Positions 1 through 6,910 of a stretch of DNA of 64,000 nt are shown piece by piece (the first letter of the stretch is position 1; each line of letters begins with the position of its first letter). The notes under the pieces were generated by a model. That model saw only the letters and a list, made by a program, of their open reading frames with translations. It ran no database searches and was not told where the DNA came from. The position numbers were made by a program, and so were the translations under genes. Source of the stretch: a virus; IMG/VR virus record IMGVR_UViG_3300025151_008277, positions 62,001-126,000 of that record; one strand, 5' to 3'.

Positions 1-1
1 T

Positions 2-427
2 GCATATACCGGAGGAGCTAATGTATTTCGTGTAGATAACTTAACCGAAACTCAAAAAAGAATGATGGACGGTGATATTATTGTACCAGAATCTATCAGT
101 AATTGGAAAATTGAGTGTAAAAACTATAAAGATCTTGATTTTCATGGTTTTTTTACCAAATCCCGCCAGTTAGATGAGTGGATTAAACAAGCTGAGAGTG
201 GCACAAAGTGGTTTTTAGTTGTAAAAATTTCTAGAAAATGTAGATTTGTTTGTTTCTCAGAATATTACCGTAGAATTTTTCATTATTTAAATTATACTTA
301 CTATAAGAAATATATCTTAACTGATTATACTGATTTTTTCGAAAATAATTTTTGGAAAATGCGTGAGTTAAATGAAGAAACTATACAACACATTTGTATT
401 ACCGAAAAGTCGGTACAAACTAGTTGA
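2..427 (+). CDS. PD-(D/E)XK-type nuclease, 5'-truncated by the window edge
   Basis: The open frame runs in from the left edge, so the true start lies outside; an internal ATG at 62 is probably not the start because the frame upstream of it stays open and protein-like. The visible part has a G-D-I followed about 14 residues later by I-E-C-K, the usual D...E-x-K metal site of PD-(D/E)XK nucleases. The pattern suits a Holliday-junction-resolvase-like or restriction-like phage nuclease. The exact family is uncertain. The end overlaps the next gene by 56 bases. Confidence 0.6.
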   Translation, partial: AYTGGANVFRVDNLTETQKRMMDGDIIVPESISNWKIECKNYKDLDFHGFFTKSRQLDEWIKQAESGTKWFLVVKISRKCRFVCFSEYYRRIFHYLNYTYYKKYILTDYTDFFENNFWKMRELNEETIQHICITEKSVQTS

Positions 428-890
428 CTTGAATGATGTCTTTGTTAATTCTAACATAGAGCATGTAAAAAATATCTTTGAAAATCAGCTCACAAATAAA
501 CCTATCATAAGAAAATACTTCTATCATACATATATTTTTAATATATGTAAATCTGTAATTGATAACAATAAAAAGCATGTTCCAGTATTAATTTTTAATA
601 CAGAAGATGAGAGTTTATCTAATGATGAATCAAAAATTTTTGATAAGTTTTTAAGAATGTTCCCTGTTATTAATATTAAAACTAAAATTAGTTTTAATTA
701 CTTTATAAAATCATTATCTGACGCTGGAATGAGAGAAGAGATATCTAACGTAATATATTGTAGTCAAGATAAAATATCGCGTAAGCGTTTTTACTTCTCA
801 AAGATAGAAAACTTTTGTAAGAGATACGAATTAACGTTTTTAGACAAAAAATTCTTTGGGGACATAAAAAATAAAATGCTTATGATATAA
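372..890 (+). CDS. Hypothetical protein
   Basis: A 172-residue lysine- and isoleucine-rich soluble protein with no signal peptide or membrane segment. I do not recognise the family. The start at 372 overlaps the preceding nuclease gene by 56 bases, which is long; a TTG at 429 is an alternative start. Its position directly after a nuclease gene suggests a DNA-metabolism role, but nothing in the sequence proves it. Confidence 0.6.
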   Translation: MKKLYNTFVLPKSRYKLVDLNDVFVNSNIEHVKNIFENQLTNKPIIRKYFYHTYIFNICKSVIDNNKKHVPVLIFNTEDESLSNDESKIFDKFLRMFPVINIKTKISFNYFIKSLSDAGMREEISNVIYCSQDKISRKRFYFSKIENFCKRYELTFLDKKFFGDIKNKMLMI

Positions 891-893
891 ATA
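886..893 (+). promoter_or_regulatory. T4-type late promoter box (TATAAATA)
   Basis: Exact TATAAATA match to the T4 late consensus, ending 6 bases before the ATG at 900. Confidence 0.7.
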
Positions 894-899
894 ATTATA

Positions 900-1340
900 A
901 TGAGCAAGTTCCTATCTGTTATTGAAAATTTAGCGTCTAAGAAAAAGTTAGCTTTACCTCCTGAAGATGAAGCTCTCAAGGATATCGACCGTAAAAAGAA
1001 GAACAAGGAAATTCTTTCTCCTCAAGAAAAGGAATTAGATAGGCTTAATAGTTTAGTTTTAAAGAAAGCTAAAGACAGGCTCAAAAAACAATTAGCTACT
1101 GAGGAAGAAGATCAAGTAGCTCAAGAACCCTCTACCGAACCAGAAACAGCTACCCAGGTATTATCCCCTGAAGGAGAAGTGTTTTATGTTGATCAAATAA
1201 AGAAGGCCTTATTTGTAGACTTAGATAACGTTGAGTTAACTTCTTCAGAAAAAGAGGCTATAACTCACGACGTTACACCCGAAAACGCAAAAAAAGTCGC
1301 TGAAGTACTACAAAAGATCATCAGCGACTTTGGTTTGTGA
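900..1340 (+). CDS. Hypothetical late protein, acidic/lysine-rich
   Basis: A 146-residue highly charged protein. The N-terminal 70 residues are lysine-rich and probably helical, residues about 75-95 are a low-complexity E/T/P linker, and the C-terminal 55 residues look like a small helical domain. The late promoter box directly upstream points to a virion or assembly protein. No family is recognised. It converges with folE2, leaving only 9 bases between the stops. Confidence 0.65.
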   Translation: MSKFLSVIENLASKKKLALPPEDEALKDIDRKKKNKEILSPQEKELDRLNSLVLKKAKDRLKKQLATEEEDQVAQEPSTEPETATQVLSPEGEVFYVDQIKKALFVDLDNVELTSSEKEAITHDVTPENAKKVAEVLQKIISDFGL

Positions 1341-1349
1341 GCTTAAATT

Positions 1350-2384
1350 TTATCTCAATCCAGTAGATTCAAATACGTCTCTTGCTACCCCAGCGGTAAA
1401 GCCTCCTGGTACACCTTTAACTATAACTGACACTGCATTATGACTATGTAGGCTCTCGTTATGAGATGCTACAATCTTAAAGTCTGTAATGCGGGATTCA
1501 TTAGTTAGTTTATCATATAACAATCTTACTGCATCTTCTACGAATTTAAGATAAGCACCATTCTTTTCTGCGAATGCTTGCTCATCTTCTCTCTTTACCA
1601 TTACTTGAGTTTCAGTTTGTAGAGCCTCTAAACATAATTCTTGAAGATCTTCTACCCATAGCATTTCATCGAACTTAACACTAACACGGGCCACGCTTCG
1701 TTGACTATGAGGAACAGTTGCTCTATTTCTGTATTTCTCTGCATGTTCACTTAACTCAAAACTGCAAGGACATGCTGAGGAATAAACAAAATCAAAGTGA
1801 ATATATTTTTTGAACTCACCGTCTTTAGTTAAGTCACCTTCAAATACCACATCGTAGTATTGATAACCTTCTAAACCACTTCGTAAACTTTTTTGTTTAA
1901 TAGGATAAGATATTTTCAACATAATACGAGAGTCAAAACTCTTAAGATTATTTTTATATGTTTCTAAAACATCTTTAATTTTACTGATACTGAATACCTC
2001 GTCTTTATGATCATAAAAACTTCTCATAATTCGAGACATATTAATACCTTTTTTATGAGCCTCTAAACTTACACTACCAGTAACACTAGTTTCGAGCTCG
2101 ATAGTATCTCCGTTTCTCTTTTTATAATTTAGAGGTAATTTAAAATTATGTATTCCTACTTGTTGAATAGGTACTGCAGCTCCTTGAATTAAGCTTGATG
2201 GACCGTTTTGTAGATCTGGTAAAGAAGAAATATATTTTTTATCAGCTTTTACCGAATTATCATATACACGAATAGGAGGGAAATAGCTCTTACTGTATTC
2301 ATCTCCCATTATTTCTTTAGCGATGATGTCCTTCTCTCCAGTCAGCTCGTCATCTTCGCCCAGCCATTCATAATTTTTATCCAT
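1350..2384 (-). CDS. folE2: GTP cyclohydrolase FolE2 (type IB)
   Basis: Converts GTP to 7,8-dihydroneopterin triphosphate, the first step of the 7-deazaguanine (preQ0) pathway. FolE2 hallmarks are all present in 344 residues: LPDLQ near 55, the IQQVGIHNF block near 73-81, the catalytic-cysteine block CPCS at 205-208, PHSQRS at 225-230, and the metal/substrate block SHNESLHSH at 307-315. The first 45 residues are a slightly longer leader than in typical family members. It is divergent from queD, with back-to-back promoters in the 71-base gap, so the two genes are likely expressed together. Confidence 0.92.
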   Translation of the reverse strand: MDKNYEWLGEDDELTGEKDIIAKEIMGDEYSKSYFPPIRVYDNSVKADKKYISSLPDLQNGPSSLIQGAAVPIQQVGIHNFKLPLNYKKRNGDTIELETSVTGSVSLEAHKKGINMSRIMRSFYDHKDEVFSISKIKDVLETYKNNLKSFDSRIMLKISYPIKQKSLRSGLEGYQYYDVVFEGDLTKDGEFKKYIHFDFVYSSACPCSFELSEHAEKYRNRATVPHSQRSVARVSVKFDEMLWVEDLQELCLEALQTETQVMVKREDEQAFAEKNGAYLKFVEDAVRLLYDKLTNESRITDFKIVASHNESLHSHNAVSVIVKGVPGGFTAGVARDVFESTGLR

Positions 2385-2390
2385 GGCTTT

Positions 2391-2418
2391 ATTATATAGT
2401 GTTTCCTTTTAATTTCAA
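2391..2418 (-). promoter_or_regulatory. Sigma-70-like promoter of folE2, start-codon-abutting
   Basis: On the minus strand: TTGAAA, 16-base spacer, TATAAT, then 6 bases to the ATG. The predicted transcript start falls at or next to the start codon, so the mRNA should have almost no leader. Four other genes in the window share this layout. Confidence 0.75.
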
Positions 2419-2421
2419 GCC

Positions 2422-2449
2422 TTGATTTTAGTTCGGATAATATTATAAT
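2422..2449 (+). promoter_or_regulatory. Sigma-70-like promoter of queD, start-codon-abutting
   Basis: TTGATT, 16-base spacer, TATAAT, then 6 bases to the ATG at 2456. Same geometry as the folE2 promoter on the opposite strand; the -35 boxes of the two lie only 3 bases apart. Confidence 0.75.
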
Positions 2450-2455
2450 CTTTTT

Positions 2456-2896
2456 ATGAGCGATTTTGAGAGTACAAAAATTATTGAACTTGGAAGCTGT
2501 GCTTTTCGTCAACCTAACGCTACTAGTCATTGTAAATATCTTCATGGATATAGATTAGTTGCTAAGTTCTGGTTTGGATGTAAAGAGTTAGATGACAAGA
2601 ATTGGGTTGTTGATTTTGGTGGTTTAAAACAATTAAAACAAAACCTTGAACGTCAATTTGATCATACTACAATTATATCTTCTTCTGATCGATTTTTAGA
2701 TTCTTTTAAAAAATTAAATGAAGCAGGAGCGATTGATTTACGTATTATGGATGGAGTTGGTATTGAAAAATTTGCTGAATACTGTCTCAAAACCGCGCAG
2801 AACTTTATCGACGATATGACTGACGGTAGATGTTGGGTTAATCAAGTTGAAGTATTTGAACACGAAAAGAATAGCGCGATCTGCAAGAAAGGTTAA
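2456..2896 (+). CDS. queD: QueD-like 6-carboxytetrahydropterin synthase
   Basis: Second step of preQ0 synthesis: dihydroneopterin triphosphate to 6-carboxy-tetrahydropterin. The 146-residue protein has the tetrahydropterin synthase T-fold pattern: a Cys (C26) followed after three residues by H-G-Y, a D-F-G-G-L segment near 53-57, F-D-H-T near 68-71 and a final E-V-F-E. The usual zinc motif H-G-H reads H-G-Y here (H30, Y32) and another His (H25) sits next to C26. This marks a variant subfamily, and the exact product is less sure than the fold. Confidence 0.85.
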   Translation: MSDFESTKIIELGSCAFRQPNATSHCKYLHGYRLVAKFWFGCKELDDKNWVVDFGGLKQLKQNLERQFDHTTIISSSDRFLDSFKKLNEAGAIDLRIMDGVGIEKFAEYCLKTAQNFIDDMTDGRCWVNQVEVFEHEKNSAICKKG

Positions 2897-2898
2897 CT

Positions 2899-3075
2899 AT
2901 GGGAAAGGGAAGTAAAGCTAGACCGTATACTGATAAAAAGGATTTTTATTCTAATTGGGATAATATTGATTGGGATAATAAGAGAGAGGAAGTATCTGCA
3001 GAAGCACCGTCTCCTGATAAAATAAATAAGTTGCCATTTGGTAATGATATTGAATACTATGAAGATAGAAATTAA
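2899..3075 (+). CDS. Small hypothetical protein (58 aa) between queD and queE
   Basis: An intact frame begins with ATG 2 bases after the queD stop and ends one base before the best queE start, so it fills the gap exactly and looks like a real gene. It begins MGKGSK, is hydrophilic and rich in Trp, Asp and Asn, and has no recognised domain. Its presence is the main argument for starting queE at 3077 rather than upstream. Confidence 0.65.
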   Translation: MGKGSKARPYTDKKDFYSNWDNIDWDNKREEVSAEAPSPDKINKLPFGNDIEYYEDRN

Positions 3076-3076
3076 T

Positions 3077-3835
3077 ATGACCGACGAAGATTATAGCACA
3101 AAAGAGTTAATACTATCAGACGATAAGATTTTTTATACGATTGAAGGTGAAGGGGAATTTGTAGGTCAGCCTTCTGTGTTTATGCGATTATCTATGTGTA
3201 ATCTAACATGCATTGGATTTGCGTCACCTAATTCTCCGCATGGATGTGATAGTTATGTTTCTTGGAGCGTTAAGAATAAAATGCAATTTAAAGATATTTT
3301 ATCTTTCCTTGAAACTAGTGGCTATAAAGATCACTTACTTAATGGAGCTATTCTTAAGATTACTGGCGGTGAACCTCTAATACAACAAAAGAAATTATTA
3401 GAGCTTATTGATTATATTAATATTGAATGGGGCTGGCTACCTCGTATAGATTTTGAAACTAATGCTACACTTATGCCTGATCCTCGATGGATTCAAAAAT
3501 ATATTGGAGCAACGTTTACTACATCACCTAAGCTTACTTCTAATGGAGACCCTAGAAATAAAAGGTATATTCCTGAAGTACTTGAATGGCACTCTACTTA
3601 TGGTTCAGGTTTTAAGTTTGTAGTCAAAGATGAATCCGATATGGATGAAATTATTAATGACTACGTTGATAAGTTTGATATTCCTGCATCCAGAGTATGG
3701 TTGATGCCATGCTGTGGTAGTAGAGAAGAGCATTCTCGTGTTTGTAGTACGGTTGCAGAGCTTGCTAAGAAGCATTATTTTAACTTTAGTCCTAGATTAC
3801 AATTAGTTATATGGGATAAAGCGTTGAAAGTTTAA
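3077..3835 (+). CDS. queE: QueE, 7-carboxy-7-deazaguanine synthase (radical SAM)
   Basis: Makes CDG from 6-carboxy-tetrahydropterin using a 4Fe-4S cluster and S-adenosylmethionine. Residues 20-33 (YTIEGEGEFVGQPSVF) are the substrate-binding start of the QueE family and TGGEP at 96-100 is the SAM motif. The cluster cysteines are C41, C45 and C57, i.e. C-x3-C-x11-C rather than the classic C-x3-C-x2-C; expanded loops are known in QueE. A longer frame from 3038 exists, but it would overlap the 58-residue gene, and MTDEDY at 3077 is the better start. QueC, the next enzyme, is not in the window. Confidence 0.9.
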   Translation: MTDEDYSTKELILSDDKIFYTIEGEGEFVGQPSVFMRLSMCNLTCIGFASPNSPHGCDSYVSWSVKNKMQFKDILSFLETSGYKDHLLNGAILKITGGEPLIQQKKLLELIDYINIEWGWLPRIDFETNATLMPDPRWIQKYIGATFTTSPKLTSNGDPRNKRYIPEVLEWHSTYGSGFKFVVKDESDMDEIINDYVDKFDIPASRVWLMPCCGSREEHSRVCSTVAELAKKHYFNFSPRLQLVIWDKALKV

Positions 3836-3842
3836 TTATTTA

Positions 3843-3850
3843 AGTAAATA
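3843..3850 (+). promoter_or_regulatory. Possible late-type promoter box (AGTAAATA)
   Basis: AGTAAATA ends 6 bases before the ATG at 3857. It matches the TAAATA core but not the full consensus. Confidence 0.4.
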
Positions 3851-3856
3851 TAACTA

Positions 3857-4537
3857 ATGAGAATTGCAATCAGCGGCACTGCATGTCAAGGTAAAAGTAC
3901 TTTAATTAAAGACTTTAAAGAAAGGTGGCCGAGTTATAAATCTCCTGATAAAACTTATAGAGATATTATAACTGAACAAAATTTAGAACATTCATCTACT
4001 ACTAATAAGGAGACTCAGATGGCTATTCTTAATTTTATGATTGATGAGCTTCAAAAAACATCTAAAGGAGATAAAGTTATCTTCGATAGATGTCCTCTTG
4101 ATAATATTGTCTATAGTATTTGGGCTGAGGCTAAAAAGGAGTCAGATATTGATGATGCTTTTATTAAAAAGTGTATGACGTTAGTCAGCGAATCTTTAAG
4201 ATTTATTGATATGATTTTATTCGTACCTATAACTAAGGTTGCTCCAGTAGAAATAGAAGAAGATAATTTAAGAGATACAAACGAAGATTATATTGAAGAA
4301 ATAGATAATATTTTCAAAGCAGTTCATAGAGATTATATGAATAATCCTCGTTCTTCTTTTTTCGTAGAAGATGATAGACCCGCTATTATTGAAATTTTCG
4401 GCAGCAGGAAAGAGCGCATAGAATTAATTAAATTATATCTCGATAATGACGGGGATTTCATTGAACCTGGTAATATTATTACCGAAGAAGAATTGAGAGA
4501 AATGGAAAAACTCAAAAAAGCGTTCGGGGTTGACTAA
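3857..4537 (+). CDS. P-loop nucleotide/nucleoside kinase-like protein (AAA_28/NadR-like)
   Basis: A 226-residue protein with a Walker A loop G-T-A-C-Q-G-K-S-T at residues 7-15 and a V-I-F-D-R-C-P-L-D segment near 74-82. That segment is the D-R-x-x-D motif of deoxynucleoside and thymidylate kinase-like folds. It phosphorylates an unknown small molecule. A second kinase of the same type lies inside the queF/dpdA operon (35268-35804), so both 7-deazaguanine loci carry one. The C-terminal 40 residues are acidic and helical. Substrate unknown. Confidence 0.7.
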   Translation: MRIAISGTACQGKSTLIKDFKERWPSYKSPDKTYRDIITEQNLEHSSTTNKETQMAILNFMIDELQKTSKGDKVIFDRCPLDNIVYSIWAEAKKESDIDDAFIKKCMTLVSESLRFIDMILFVPITKVAPVEIEEDNLRDTNEDYIEEIDNIFKAVHRDYMNNPRSSFFVEDDRPAIIEIFGSRKERIELIKLYLDNDGDFIEPGNIITEEELREMEKLKKAFGVD

Positions 4538-4540
4538 ATA
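4533..4540 (+). promoter_or_regulatory. Late promoter box (ACTAAATA)
   Basis: CTAAATA-type late box ending 5 bases before the ATG at 4546; it overlaps the stop codon of the kinase gene. Confidence 0.55.
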
Positions 4541-4545
4541 ATTTA

Positions 4546-4734
4546 ATGAACTATGACGAGCTATGCGAAGGGTATCTTACCGTTAAGACCCGAATGTTTT
4601 ATCCACGTAATCTAGAACTGTCTAAAGAGTTTGTAGAAGCTTTTAAGCGTGAGTACGCTAGACTTTCTGAATCAGGTGAAAATAAGAAAAACTTACACTC
4701 TAGAATGAGTAAAGCTTTACGTTTTCATCTTTAA
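4546..4734 (+). CDS. Small hypothetical protein (62 aa)
   Basis: A basic, probably helical protein without a recognised domain. A late promoter box precedes it. Its last 18 bases overlap the end of phoH on the other strand, and the reading frame is kept to a proper stop, so I treat it as real. Confidence 0.55.
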   Translation: MNYDELCEGYLTVKTRMFYPRNLELSKEFVEAFKREYARLSESGENKKNLHSRMSKALRFHL

Positions 4735-5466
4735 TTCATCTAATCTACCAACGATATACTTCAAAATTTCACTACGTACTACTTCAGTCGCAGTAAATTC
4801 GTAGGTATATATCCCTTGACATTCAGACATATAGTCACTGAATAAGTTATATATATCCATAAAACCAGATCTATTACCGATATCGGATTGTCTTGCATCT
4901 CCTACAATAAAATACTTACAATTAGTACCAATTCTAGTTAAAATAGTAATAATTTCTGGTAGAGTTAAGTTTTGAGCTTCATCTACAATAACACAACTAT
5001 TACGAAAAGTAGCACCTCTAACAAAATTAACTGGAATACCTCTTACAATATCTTCAGAAATTAAATTTTTAGCAGATGTTTCAGTTAGTAATTCCTGAAG
5101 CTTATCAAATAAAGGATACATCCAAGGTAAGAACTTTTCATCAGCTTCTCCGGGAAGAGAACCTAGACTCCTAGAAGAAGATTCTACAATGCTTCTAACA
5201 TATACTATCTCATCTACGTAATTACTTTTTAAACATTGCAATGCTGCTAGTACAGATATATATGTTTTTGCTGATCCAGCTGGACCGTCAATCATTGATA
5301 TTTTAGTCTTTTTATTTAAAGCTAACTCAATAAACGATTTATGAATATCTGTAAGTTCAAATTCTTGGTTAATTTCAAAATTGGTGAAGTAATTTTTTTG
5401 AATCCTCTCTTCAATATCCTTTGAAGCCTTACTGGGCTTCTTAGATTCCCGTTTTTGTCTAGGCAT
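4717..5466 (-). CDS. phoH: PhoH-like ATPase
   Basis: A P-loop ATPase of the PhoH family, common in marine phages; its biochemical role in phages is unproven. The 249-residue protein has a basic N-terminus, Walker A G-P-A-G-S-A-K-T at 61-68, Walker B V-I-V-D-E-A-Q-N and a G-D-x-x-Q sensor segment (GDARQ). These correspond to the helicase-like core of PhoH. It is divergent from thyX with 49 bases between the start codons and convergent, overlapping by 18 bases, with the small gene at 4546. Confidence 0.9.
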   Translation of the reverse strand: MPRQKRESKKPSKASKDIEERIQKNYFTNFEINQEFELTDIHKSFIELALNKKTKISMIDGPAGSAKTYISVLAALQCLKSNYVDEIVYVRSIVESSSRSLGSLPGEADEKFLPWMYPLFDKLQELLTETSAKNLISEDIVRGIPVNFVRGATFRNSCVIVDEAQNLTLPEIITILTRIGTNCKYFIVGDARQSDIGNRSGFMDIYNLFSDYMSECQGIYTYEFTATEVVRSEILKYIVGRLDELKMKT

Positions 5467-5476
5467 ATCGTATAAT

Positions 5477-5484
5477 TATTTATT
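5477..5484 (-). promoter_or_regulatory. Late-type promoter box (AATAAATA) before phoH
   Basis: On the minus strand AATAAATA ends 10 bases before the phoH ATG; spacing is longer than at most late genes here. It overlaps the -35 box of the thyX promoter on the other strand. Confidence 0.45.
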
Positions 5485-5509
5485 GACTTTTCTCTATTAT
5501 CGATATAAT
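5483..5509 (+). promoter_or_regulatory. Sigma-70-like promoter of thyX, start-codon-abutting
   Basis: TTGACT, 15-base spacer, TATAAT, then 6 bases to the ATG at 5516. The TTG at the start of the -35 box can be misread as a start codon of a longer thyX; the promoter reading makes ATG 5516 the better start. Confidence 0.7.
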
Positions 5510-5515
5510 AATAGC

Positions 5516-6166
5516 ATGGAAGTTAACTTAGTTTCAATTACTAAACCAGAAATTAAATTTGATACTGAAGGAACGGCTGAAGATTTAATCGCTTACTGTG
5601 CTCGAGTCTCTAATCCCACTAATCAACACAATACAGCAACTGCACCTAAGCTTTTAGGTTACCTTATTAAACATAAACATTGGTCTCCTTTTGAGATGGT
5701 TGATATGTGTCTAGAAATTAAAACCTCTAGAGCAATTGCAGCTCAAATTTTACGACATCGTTCTTTTTCTTTTCAAGAGTTTAGTCAGAGATATAGCAAC
5801 GCTACAAATTTAGAAGATATTACTTGGCGTCTACAAGGTAAAACTAATAGACAAGTCGGTGAAGAGACATATTATTTGGATGATGTAAACCAAGATATTA
5901 TTGATCAACATCTCAAACTATCTACTACGTTATATAATGATTTAATTGATAAAGGAGTAGCAAAAGAGTGTGCTCGTATGATTTTACCTTTGTGTACTGA
6001 GACTACTATGTATATGAAAGGATCAATTAGATCTTGGGTACATTATATTGATTTAAGATCTAAAGAAGACACCCAACAAGAACATAGAGATATTGCATTG
6101 AAATGTAGAGATATTTTTGTAAATAATTTTCCTAATACTTCTAAAGCATTAACATGGACTCAGTAG
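5516..6166 (+). CDS. thyX: Flavin-dependent thymidylate synthase ThyX
   Basis: Methylates dUMP to dTMP using methylenetetrahydrofolate and FAD/NADPH. The ThyX signature R-H-R-x7-S is present (R80-H81-R82 to S90), with the H-W-S-P-F-E segment near 55-60. Length 216 residues is normal for the family. It supplies dTMP for phage DNA together with the ribonucleotide reductase encoded near 50-53 kb. The gene end overlaps the next glycosyltransferase start by 13 bases. Confidence 0.95.
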   Translation: MEVNLVSITKPEIKFDTEGTAEDLIAYCARVSNPTNQHNTATAPKLLGYLIKHKHWSPFEMVDMCLEIKTSRAIAAQILRHRSFSFQEFSQRYSNATNLEDITWRLQGKTNRQVGEETYYLDDVNQDIIDQHLKLSTTLYNDLIDKGVAKECARMILPLCTETTMYMKGSIRSWVHYIDLRSKEDTQQEHRDIALKCRDIFVNNFPNTSKALTWTQ

Positions 6167-6909
6167 GTGTAATAATTCTCACAAAAGATAACTTTGATGT
6201 AATTAAAAGATGCTTAGATTCTTTTGTAGAAAAAAATACCTATGATAATATTAATTTTTATATTGGGGATACCGGGTCAAGCCAGAATAATTTAGATAAA
6301 TTATACGAATATGTTAAAGAGTTTAAATATACTACTAGAGTTATAAAATTTAATTATTATAATTTTGCAAAAAATAATAATTGGATAGTCAACAACTTAA
6401 TAAAAGAGCGTTTCATTTTATTCTGTAATGATGATATTGAACTTATTAACGACTCATTAACTAATTTAGTTAATAACTGGTCTGAAGATTTGGGAACCGT
6501 GGGCTGTAAGTTACTCTTTTCTAATAATCTTATACAGCACGCTGGCCAAATACACGTTATGTCAGGCTCTGACCCTATTGGTGCTACTCACAAGTTATAT
6601 AACGAAAAAGATAGAAAGTTAGATATAGAATATAATGCTGGCAATACTTTTGCATTTTGCTTAACAACTAAAAAAGTATTTGATACGGTTAATGGCTTAA
6701 ATACAAACTTTAAAACATGTTTTGAAGATGTAGCTTTTAATATATCTTGCTCTCAGGTAGACTTAAAGCATAAATTTGTCGGAACTACCTCGTGTTACCA
6801 TCATGAAAGTGTTTCTCGTAAGAAAAGTAAAAATGATTATATAGCAGAAAATGATTCTCTTTTATTAATGTCGTTAATGAGAAAATTTTATAAAAATAAA
6901 ACAAAGTAA
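6154..6909 (+). CDS. Family 2 glycosyltransferase
   Basis: A GT-A fold glycosyltransferase of 251 residues beginning with the usual V-I-I-L-T-K-D-N segment. It has a nucleotide-sugar/metal motif C-N-D-D-I-E-L near 90, an F-E-D-V acceptor/base segment near 190, and a C-Y-H-H-E-S segment near 212. It transfers an unknown sugar and is cytoplasmic, with no membrane segment. It opens the long glycan gene block and overlaps thyX by 13 bases, suggesting co-transcription from the thyX promoter. Confidence 0.85.
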   Translation: MDSVGVIILTKDNFDVIKRCLDSFVEKNTYDNINFYIGDTGSSQNNLDKLYEYVKEFKYTTRVIKFNYYNFAKNNNWIVNNLIKERFILFCNDDIELINDSLTNLVNNWSEDLGTVGCKLLFSNNLIQHAGQIHVMSGSDPIGATHKLYNEKDRKLDIEYNAGNTFAFCLTTKKVFDTVNGLNTNFKTCFEDVAFNISCSQVDLKHKFVGTTSCYHHESVSRKKSKNDYIAENDSLLLMSLMRKFYKNKTK

Positions 6910-6910
6910 T

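Noticed and set aside
3038-3076. Longer QueE start at 3038
   Set aside because: It overlaps an intact 58-residue gene (2899-3075), and the QueE family blocks begin well after ATG 3077.
5477-5509. AT-rich palindromic stretch between phoH and thyX as a replication origin
   Set aside because: It is explained by two opposed promoters; no repeats or iterons are present.
5483-5515. TTG start giving an 11-residue longer ThyX
   Set aside because: The TTG is the first part of a TTGACT -35 box; ATG 5516 gives the usual ThyX N-terminus.
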